Both the position numbers and the translations under genes were made by a program. This document shows positions 6,394-12,034 of a stretch of DNA of 12,034 nucleotides, one piece after another. Below the pieces are notes generated by a model. That model had not been told where the DNA came from and did not search any database. It was given only the letters and a program-made list of their open reading frames with translations. Numbering within the stretch: position 1 is the first letter of the stretch; every line of letters starts with the position of its first letter. The stretch spans positions 1 through 12,034 of the forward strand of contig SDVU01000598.1 of the NCBI GenBank assembly GCA_016256075.1, given 5' to 3'. This DNA comes from Dictyocoela muelleri. Lineage: Eukaryota; Microsporidia.

Positions 6394-6792
6394 GTATATA
6401 ACTTGTTACTCTATAGAAGTGCTATACATTTTGAGAAGAATATAAACTACGAAAAAATCGTATATCAAAATTCATACTTATTAAAAATCTTAGATATTAT
6501 AAAAAAAATGACGATCAATTATTTTTTTTCTAAATTCAGTTTTACTATTTTAGTAAAAAGTATGTTTACCTGTCTATTACTAAAATGAAAATCAGGATGG
6601 TTAATCAACATAAAATTTGTCTGTGAATATGTTGTAGTTTTTCTTATTCTCAAAATTTATGGCACATTTAAAGGTCAAAAATACCATTTTTTTCTTAAGA
6701 ACAAAAGTAACATATGATCAGCCTTAGAGTCTCATTCAGATTTGAAAATCTTAATTGGTAAGATTATAGAGTATATTCATTATTTCAAGTAA
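6394..6792 (+). pseudogene. 130-codon frame interrupted only by two TGA codons, unrecognised
   Basis: One frame runs from 6394 to a TAA at 6790-6792 with only two stops, TGA at 6586-6588 and 6715-6717, and no TAA or TAG. Portions read RSAIHFEKNINYEKIVYQ, YLLKILDIIKK, SGWLINIKFVCEYVVVFLIL and GTFKGQKYHFFLKN. In DNA this AT-rich, TAA should occur about once in 15-25 codons, so the frame was probably coding. The family is unknown. The first open part begins with no good ATG near its start. A TGA-to-sense recoding is unlikely because the nearby transposase and RT use TGG for Trp. Confidence 0.4.
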
Positions 6793-6843
6793 GCATAAAT
6801 TAACGCTATAAATCTATATATAATTAATTATAAAATTAGATAT

Positions 6844-6883
6844 ATATATAGACCCGTATTAAATTTGGTAATGGTCTATATAT
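6844..6883. repeat. Short hairpin abutting the LTR of gypsy A
   Basis: ATATATAGACC (6844-6854) pairs exactly with GGTCTATATAT (6873-6883) across an 18-nt loop. It ends at the outer edge of the left LTR. Confidence 0.6.
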
Positions 6884-6884
6884 C

Positions 6885-6985
6885 TGACATAGTTCGATGA
6901 ATACGAACTATTTAAAGAGAAATAAGAAATAAATATATTCTTATTGAAATAACTTTTATTTAACATCCTCTCTTTTTAAAGATCG
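6885..6985 (-). repeat. 3' LTR of gypsy A
   Basis: 101-bp direct repeat of 11325-11425, about 94% identical (6 differences). Plus-strand ends are TGACATAG and AAGATCG. The two copies share sequence through GATCG at the inner edge, where a purine-rich tract follows. Confidence 0.85.
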
Positions 6986-6996
6986 GTTTTCTTTCA
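6985..6996 (-). promoter_or_regulatory. Polypurine tract candidate
   Basis: The minus strand reads TGAAAGAAAACC directly against the 3' LTR start (CGATC). A purine run ending at the LTR is the normal plus-strand primer of LTR elements and supports the LTR boundary at 6985. Confidence 0.6.
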
Positions 6997-7059
6997 TGTT
7001 TATTTATGAAACATAATTGTTTCATAATATTATATTGAAACTTATATGTTTTAAAGACT

Positions 7060-8081
7060 TTAAAAAATATTATAAGTTTCAGATTCCGCTGTCGTATCAT
7101 TGCGTATAATGGTATACGACATGTCGCCCCTCCAGTATGGTTTGATACCTTTTATGTTTCTCATATCAACTTTACCTTTATCATTTGTAGAATATACTCG
7201 TTGTTTATCGTCAGAAACTCTTATTATTTTGTGAAGGTCTTATAAAAGGATTGTCGATTTTATTCTTAGGAATGTTTCTTACTAAGATTTCATGTCCGAT
7301 TTCATATTCAAATTTTATAAATTTTTTATTTTTAATATTATTGTTAATATTAATTTTATCATTATTAAATACAATTTTATGAGGTGAAGTTTTGAGATTC
7401 ATATTTACTATTTTATTTATTCGATTTTCAATTATTTCATTAATAATTTTTATACTCCAACCCTTATAAATTTTTAAAATATTGCTGATTATTGAATTAA
7501 TTCTTTCTGAGAGTGAATTGCAAGTTGGGTTGTATCGTGCCGAAAAAAATTGCTTTATATTTAAATCTTTAAAAAAATTATGAGTGCTAGTTGAGGAATA
7601 ACAGTTCCCATTATCAGATAAGAAACTTATAGGTGAATTAAAATTCTTAAGCCACGATTTTGTAAAGGCCTTTTGTAATTGTTTAGAAGTTATTTTTCTA
7701 GTGAAAAAACATTTTGAATAACGTGAACATCGATCTGTGAATGTTATTTTGAATAATTTGTTACCTTTAAAATTATGTGTATAATCACTAGCATCAAAGG
7801 GCCATAAACGTCGCTGCTTATATCTTTGAGTTATTCATTGGTAATTACTTTACCGAATGATTTGCTATACACGTGATTGGTATTTTTATAAATTTGACAA
7901 TACTGGCAATTTTTTATAAGTTTTTTGAGTAAAACAGTACAATTTTTAGGTAATTTTATTATTTTTTTCAGTGTTAAATAACTTGATGAATATCCAGGAT
8001 GTCCATGGATAATATGAAATTCTTTGAAATAATTTTCTAAAGTAATTGGTCTGTAATGTAAGAAATTAGATTTATTAATTT
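7060..8081 (-). pseudogene. Integrase remains of gypsy A
   Basis: The HHCC zinc domain is around 8060-7870: HGHPGYSSYLTLKK with a later NCQYCQ pair. Core motifs include TDRCSRY near 7740-7720, FLSDNG near 7628-7610 and NSLSERIN near 7520-7495, matching the D, D, E regions of gypsy integrases. The C-terminal part YEIGHEILVRNI (about 7330-7290) and a GIKPYWRGDM block near 7150-7120 resemble the gypsy integrase tail. The frame ends about 7060, 75 bp before the LTR. No chromodomain is apparent. Would insert the cDNA; broken in several places. Confidence 0.8.
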
Positions 8082-8760
8082 GGGTCTTCTAGCGTAAGTT
8101 GACCATTTTTTATGGTCCACTTACGCTAGAAAAGCAAAAAAAAACTTATAAAAAATTATAACCTATAATTTTCAATATTTCAATTAAAATTTCATAGATA
8201 TTGGCAGTCTATTTAATTTTTTATTGTATAAAATGTGTTTACCTCTTCCTACTAAATCCAATATGATAAAAAAATTATATTACTAAATATGGTATTTTTA
8301 AAATATAAAAAATTTATATTGTCTTATACATATTTAAAATAACAGTATGAAATATAAGTCGCTATTACCAAGTTTTGTAAACTGATTTTTAAAATATGTA
8401 CATACGACAATATAAAAAATCATTAGCTTTTACTAATGCTATATTTAGTATATCGCGTATTTTTTTAACGAGAGAGGGTGTCTAAGAGAAGGATAACCGG
8501 AATTTTGTCACGCTTAAAATTATAAATGAGAAAATAACATGAAGTAATACGCAAAGATATTGGCGATGTATAACATAATATTTATTCTGGTGATGTTTTT
8601 ATAGAAATCAATCATAATGAATTAATAAAAATTTCTAAAGAAATATTAAAGAGATATGGCAACTAAAAAATCTATTATTTTATTTTTATTGATAAATTTA
8701 TTAAAAAAAAAATGTCAAAGGTAGCTACCTTACCCTTGGTCCACTTACGCTAGAAGCCCC
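8082..8760. mobile_element. Nested 679-bp Merlin-type non-autonomous element
   Basis: Terminal inverted repeats read GGGTCTTCTAGCGTAAGT on the left and GGGGCTTCTAGCGTAAGT read inward on the right, continuing (T/G)GACCA. A perfect 8-bp duplication ATTAATTT lies at 8074-8081 and 8761-8768. The left end carries a second, inverted copy of its repeat (8112-8132), giving a tight hairpin at 8085-8132. The centre is AT-rich with no transposase. A 30-codon stretch at 8574-8663 (GDVFIEINHNELIKISKEIL) hints at captured coding sequence, but I cannot name it. Inserted at the RNase H/integrase junction of gypsy A, so it is younger than that element. Confidence 0.9.
8085..8132. repeat. Hairpin at the left end of the nested element
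   Basis: TTCTAGCGTAAGT(T)GACCAT at the left end is followed within a few bases by its inverse ATGGTCCACTTACGCTAGAA (8112-8131). The inverted copy is identical to the right terminus (8738-8756) where they overlap, so the left end resembles a foldback or a tiny element end-joined to a larger one. Confidence 0.85.
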
Positions 8761-10041
8761 ATTAATTTTATCGGATATATGATTTACCTTAATATTTTCA
8801 TTACTGGATAAATTATCGGCGACCGTATTATTAACTCCTGAAATATGTTCAAAAGTTATATCAAGATCTAATAATGATGCTTTCCATCTGTTAGATTTCT
8901 TTGAAAAATCATTAGATTTTCCAATAATATTTTTATTGTCAGTGGATACTTTAATCTTAGAACCACTTATCAAAGGTCTCCATTTATTTATTGCGCAAAA
9001 TATGGCATACATTTCTTTTTCAACAATTGAATAATTTGTTTGTGTCTGATTAAGCTTTTTACTATAATGATCAATCACACCGGAATTTTTAGTTAAAACA
9101 GCCCCTATTGCGAGTTCAGATGCATCAGTGTGAATAAAAAATTCACTATTTAGGTCAGGAATATAGAGATAAATTTTTTGTTCTATGTATTTGTATATAT
9201 CGAAAATTGGTAACATTTCATTGTCAGTTATAGAAACTTTATAAGATTTTGTAGATAATTTAGAATACAAATTTGTCAATTTAAAGCTTAAATTCAGAAT
9301 AAATTTTCGGTACCAGTTAATTTTACCAAGTAATCGTTGAAGTTCTTTTTTAGTTTTTGGTTTTTTCCATTCAGTAAAATTATCAATTCTTGATTGCTCA
9401 GGAGTGTATTTACCATTTGAAATTGTAAATCCTAAATAGTCAATAGTTGTTTTTAAGAATTCTGATTTATTGAAATTTATAATTACGTTACGACTTGCGA
9501 GTTTTTCAAGTACTAATTTAATAATTTTTAGATTTTCGAATATATCTCTTGTAAAAATAATTATGTCATCAACAAAAATAGATACATTTGGAACATCAAA
9601 TAAAATTTCGCATATTAAACTATGAAAGACTTTCGGTGCGTTTAACAGTCCGAATGGAATTCTATTGAATTTGAATTTTCCAGTATTAGTTACGAATGCT
9701 GTTTTATGACGATCATGAGGTTTTATCGAGACTTGATAAAATCCTTTACGTAAATCTATCCTCGAAAAAAATTTTGCATCGGAAATTTTATGAAATGATT
9801 GGAAAATGTCGGGAAAATAATATTGCATAGGTGTTGATTGTTTATTAAGATTTCTGTAATCTATCAATAATACACCTGTTCCATCATGTTTTTCCTTAAT
9901 AAAGCATGGTGCGGAGAATAATGAATTAGATCTTTTTATTATTTTTTTATTTAATAATTCTTTTATTTCATCTTTCATAAGTGTTTCTTGAAATTGTGGG
10001 CATGGATATGGTGCTAAAGCCGGAGTATCTTTTGTTTTCAT
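8725..10041 (-). CDS. pol: Reverse transcriptase-RNase H region of gypsy A pol (still open)
   Basis: A 438-codon frame. RT: LLIDYRNLNK at residues 58-67, FSRIDLRKGFYQVSI at 92-106 with catalytic Asp 95, the PFGLLNAPKVF block at 129-139, and FVDD at 156-159 (Asp 158-159; Phe replaces the more usual Tyr/Leu). Connection: LGFTISNGKYTPEQ at 203-216 and LLGKINWYRKFI at 237-248. RNase H: HTDASELAIGAVL at 304-316 (Asp 306), IVEKEMYAI at 339-347, STDNK at 366-370 and the VADN motif at 407-410. The last ten residues, from about ASSVSGPRVR, are read-through into the nested element at 8082-8760 and not native sequence. Integrase remains resume left of that element. Confidence 0.92.
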   Translation of the reverse strand: MKTKDTPALAPYPCPQFQETLMKDEIKELLNKKIIKRSNSLFSAPCFIKEKHDGTGVLLIDYRNLNKQSTPMQYYFPDIFQSFHKISDAKFFSRIDLRKGFYQVSIKPHDRHKTAFVTNTGKFKFNRIPFGLLNAPKVFHSLICEILFDVPNVSIFVDDIIIFTRDIFENLKIIKLVLEKLASRNVIINFNKSEFLKTTIDYLGFTISNGKYTPEQSRIDNFTEWKKPKTKKELQRLLGKINWYRKFILNLSFKLTNLYSKLSTKSYKVSITDNEMLPIFDIYKYIEQKIYLYIPDLNSEFFIHTDASELAIGAVLTKNSGVIDHYSKKLNQTQTNYSIVEKEMYAIFCAINKWRPLISGSKIKVSTDNKNIIGKSNDFSKKSNRWKASLLDLDITFEHISGVNNTVADNLSSNENIKVNHISDKINGASSVSGPRVR

Positions 10042-10530
10042 AGGTATTGTAAATTCCGAATCAAGAATTGGCTGTGAATCATCAACATACTAAGATATTT
10101 TTTAAAAATGTCTGATAATTCTTCATTAGGATTTTTAATCATACTGTTAGGAATTTTTTCTTTCTTTATCATGTAAATTTCTGATGTTTTTATGCAATTA
10201 AATTTTAAATAATAATTATCTATTATCAGAATTTTTTTACCTAAATCGATTTTTGCAGAATGTTCTAGCATGAAATCATTTCCGATTATGATTTTTTCTT
10301 CAAGAATTTCAACAACTTTTAAATTTAATTTGTATTTAAATTTCGTTTTTGTGTTTTCTAAAATACATTCAAAATTCCCATTTGTATGTTTTGGCGGCCT
10401 GTTGCTGATGTTATAAGTGAAGTATTTTTATTTATAAAATCACAATTATTCTTTATCATAAAATTATAATCTATAAATGATTATGTAGAACCTGTGTCAA
10501 ATAAAATTTTACAGTTTCTATTATTTTCTA
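10042..10530 (-). pseudogene. Aspartic protease remains of gypsy A
   Basis: The minus strand at 10501-10487 encodes FDTGS, the retropepsin active-site triad motif, in the context ILFDTGST...FID. Downstream, 10271-10038 includes a protease-like end with GKKILIIDNYYL, leading directly to the RT frame, which starts 4 bases before it ends. Would cleave the polyprotein. Broken. Confidence 0.7.
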
Positions 10531-10599
10531 ATTAAAAAAACAAATATGGTAAATAAAAATAACCTTTAATACGATTCATTTTACTATTCATATTTTTCT

Positions 10600-11324
10600 T
10601 ATTGTTTTGAGCAATACAATCTTTGTTATTGTGAGTTTTTGATTTGTGTAAATCGCACCATTTTGTTGCAGGTTAACATTTTTTAATAATGTATTGTTTT
10701 GTTTTGCTTCCCTACTAATTATGAAATTTTTAGTGTCATTAATTTTTTCAAATATCTGTGCAAAACCAATGTTCCTTCTGATACAAATTTTTTTAAGGAT
10801 TTTATCGGGTATTCCATCAATAAAAGAATCTTCAGTAAGTCTTTTTAATTCAATATTTGAATAACCTTTATGAATTCACATTCTTTTTATTGTTTCATCT
10901 ATCGCGTACTTATACTCAAGAACTGTGTTAAAATTTTTAAGTTTGAGATTTCTTAATAATCGTTGGTATCTAAAAATAGATTGTGCAGGATATTTTTGTG
11001 CTAATATTTTTTTGAATGCTTTATTTGTATCGTTGAAAGGTTTCATGAATGTGAGTATTTCATCAGAACATAAAGATTTGAAAACGTTAAAAATTGTAAT
11101 TTCGTCCAATTGTGTCAATGAAACAGTATTTCGGAATATTTTTATTGTCTGAAATATGTCTATTCATAATGTGATAAACAATGACAAATCTCTTTTAATT
11201 TTAAACTCCGTATTTGGTATATTGCAGTCAACTTTTATATATCTTGTAGGAGTTATAGTTGTATTATTGGATAAATATTCAATTTCGGATAGAATATTTT
11301 TCTTTTCTGTCTTTGCATTCAAAT
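10600..11324 (-). pseudogene. gag: gag remains of gypsy A
   Basis: The minus strand at 11118-10876 encodes a capsid-like helical stretch (FRYQRLLRNLKLKNF and VLEYKYAIDETIKRM), the spacing seen near the end of Ty3/gypsy Gag capsid domains. Near 10685-10610 lies a zinc-knuckle-like segment, KWCDLHKSKTHNNKDC, the C..H....H....C pattern of gypsy nucleocapsids. The upstream part (11406-11164) is low-complexity N-terminal Gag or leader; its apparent ATG lies inside the LTR. Structural protein that would package the element RNA. Broken. Confidence 0.7.
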
Positions 11325-11425
11325 TGACATAGTTTGATGAATACGAACTATGTAAAGAGAAATAAGAAATAAATATATTCTTATTGAAATAAGTTTTATT
11401 TAACATTCTATCTTTATAAAGATCG
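11325..11425 (-). repeat. 5' LTR of gypsy A
   Basis: Partner of 6885-6985. At its outer end the minus strand reads GATCTTTATAAAGATA, nearly palindromic. No obvious tRNA primer-binding site (no TGG start) follows the inner edge at 11324, so priming by the usual tRNA 3' end is not supported by the sequence. Confidence 0.8.
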
Positions 11426-12034
11426 AGGTTCCCGTATACTTAATCCCCCCAACAAAAAAATAAAAATAACCCTTATGGTCGTGACAAAAAAAAATAAAAT
11501 CATTAATTTTATAAAAATTTTAATTTAAAATCAATTAATTATCAATTTTATTTAAAATTAATTCATTTTAATTTTATAAAAAATTAATAAATTCATAATA
11601 AATTGTATAAAATCAATCATATAATCTTTAGAAAGACTCTTTATATCATAAACCTAATTTTTTTTATATTTCTTTATATGTGGTTTATAAACACTACTCT
11701 TTTTAAACTAGACCAATTTGTTTATATTACGTTAGTGTGTATAGCAGTTTTAAGATCGATCTTAAGAAATATTTAATAATGTATATGATTAAAAGAGTCT
11801 TTCTGGAGATTATAATTTTGATTTTATACAATTTATTATGAATTTATTAATTTTTTATAAAATTGATCATGAATTAATTTTTTGGATCAGGTATCAAATT
11901 TCCCCTCGAAGCATCTAGTATCAAATTTTATCCCCATTAATGAATTAATCATGATAAATTTAAATCTTAAATAATAAATTAAATTTGAATTTTAATTAAA
12001 TTTTTATCAAATTCAATATTTTTTCGAAATAGGA
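11426..12034. other. AT-rich non-coding region with a large inverted repeat
   Basis: No gene. Arms of about 90 bp lie at 11554-11643 and 11790-11882; both contain ATTAATAAATTCATAATAAA or its complement and end in GAAAGACTCTTTA. The spacer of about 146 bp contains the perfect palindrome TTAAGATCGATCTTAA (11750-11765). The right part has two similar blocks near 11888 and 11919 (GTATCAAAT followed by CCCC), and ATACCTTAAT-like C-rich text appears near 11440. Probably another MITE or foldback element, but no target duplication was found and the right end may lie beyond the window. Confidence 0.5.

Larger units (their letters stand above)
6885..11425 (-). mobile_element. Ty3/gypsy LTR retrotransposon A (all domains present, broken)
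   Basis: On the minus strand the order is LTR (11325-11425), gag (about 11320-10600), protease (about 10530-10040), RT-RNase H (10041-8725), integrase (about 8081-7060), polypurine tract, LTR (6885-6985). This gag-PR-RT-RH-IN order is the Ty3/gypsy (Metaviridae) order. The whole copy is 4541 bp, or about 3.85 kb without the 679-bp element and duplication at 8082-8768, which is compact for the family. LTRs differ at about 6 of 101 positions, so the copy is moderately old but much younger than fossil B. It is broken, with several breaks spread over gag, protease and integrase as well as the nested element. No 5-bp target duplication can be seen. Confidence 0.9.

Noticed and set aside
6394-6792. 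Reassigned TGA codon
   Set aside because: TGG is used for Trp in the Merlin and gypsy remnants here and no other frame needs TGA as sense; decay is simpler.
10925-11152. 75-codon plus-strand frame
   Set aside because: Antisense shadow of the gag frame of gypsy A.
6885-11425. Endogenous retrovirus with an envelope gene
   Set aside because: Only about 75 bp separate the integrase end from the 3' LTR, so there is no room for an envelope gene.
1-12034. CRISPR array, operon or bacterial regulatory signals
   Set aside because: No evenly spaced short repeats and no prokaryotic gene organisation; the content is eukaryotic transposons.

Overview
The window is about 80% A+T and holds no intact host gene that I can recognise. 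Almost everything is transposon, and the transposons sit inside one another. Two Ty3/gypsy-type LTR elements and a Merlin (IS1595/ISXO2-like) DNA transposon in very AT-rich DNA would fit a microsporidian or another small AT-rich eukaryotic parasite. That is inference: no rRNA, housekeeping gene or intron fixes the organism.

Layout. Positions 1-4858 (minus strand) are the 3' half of an old gypsy fossil (called B): RT fragment, RNase H remains, integrase zinc domain, integrase core, integrase tail. It is cut by insertions: a foldback element (205-487), a Merlin transposon (539-2847), two long hairpin elements (3086-3404 and 3824-4118) and, at its right edge, an element with long inverted repeats that carry tRNA-like modules (4859-5643). 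The Merlin copy is itself composite: it contains an element with hairpin termini (1165-2095) between two 133-bp direct repeats, plus two tRNA/SINE-like modules. Positions 5644-6884 are a non-transposon interval with two decayed plus-strand frames that I cannot name. Positions 6885-11425 (minus strand) are a second gypsy element (A) with 101-bp LTRs and gag, protease, RT-RNase H and integrase in order, carrying a 679-bp nested element at 8082-8760. Positions 11426-12034 are AT-rich non-coding DNA with an inverted repeat.

The clearest pattern is shared by five DNA elements. Each has terminal inverted repeats beginning GG (one Merlin end reads CG) and is flanked by an 8-bp target-site duplication: AACATTTT, ATCCTCAC, AAATG(A/C)TC, CTGCTTCT and ATTAATTT. 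One of the five encodes a Merlin transposase remnant, and Merlin/IS1595 transposases are known to make 8-9 bp duplications. The other four are therefore best read as non-autonomous elements that Merlin-type transposases moved. The most unusual single structure is the element at 4859-5643, with a Pol III A-box/B-box module pointing outward in each inverted repeat. I found no sign of a defence, secretion or metabolic system.
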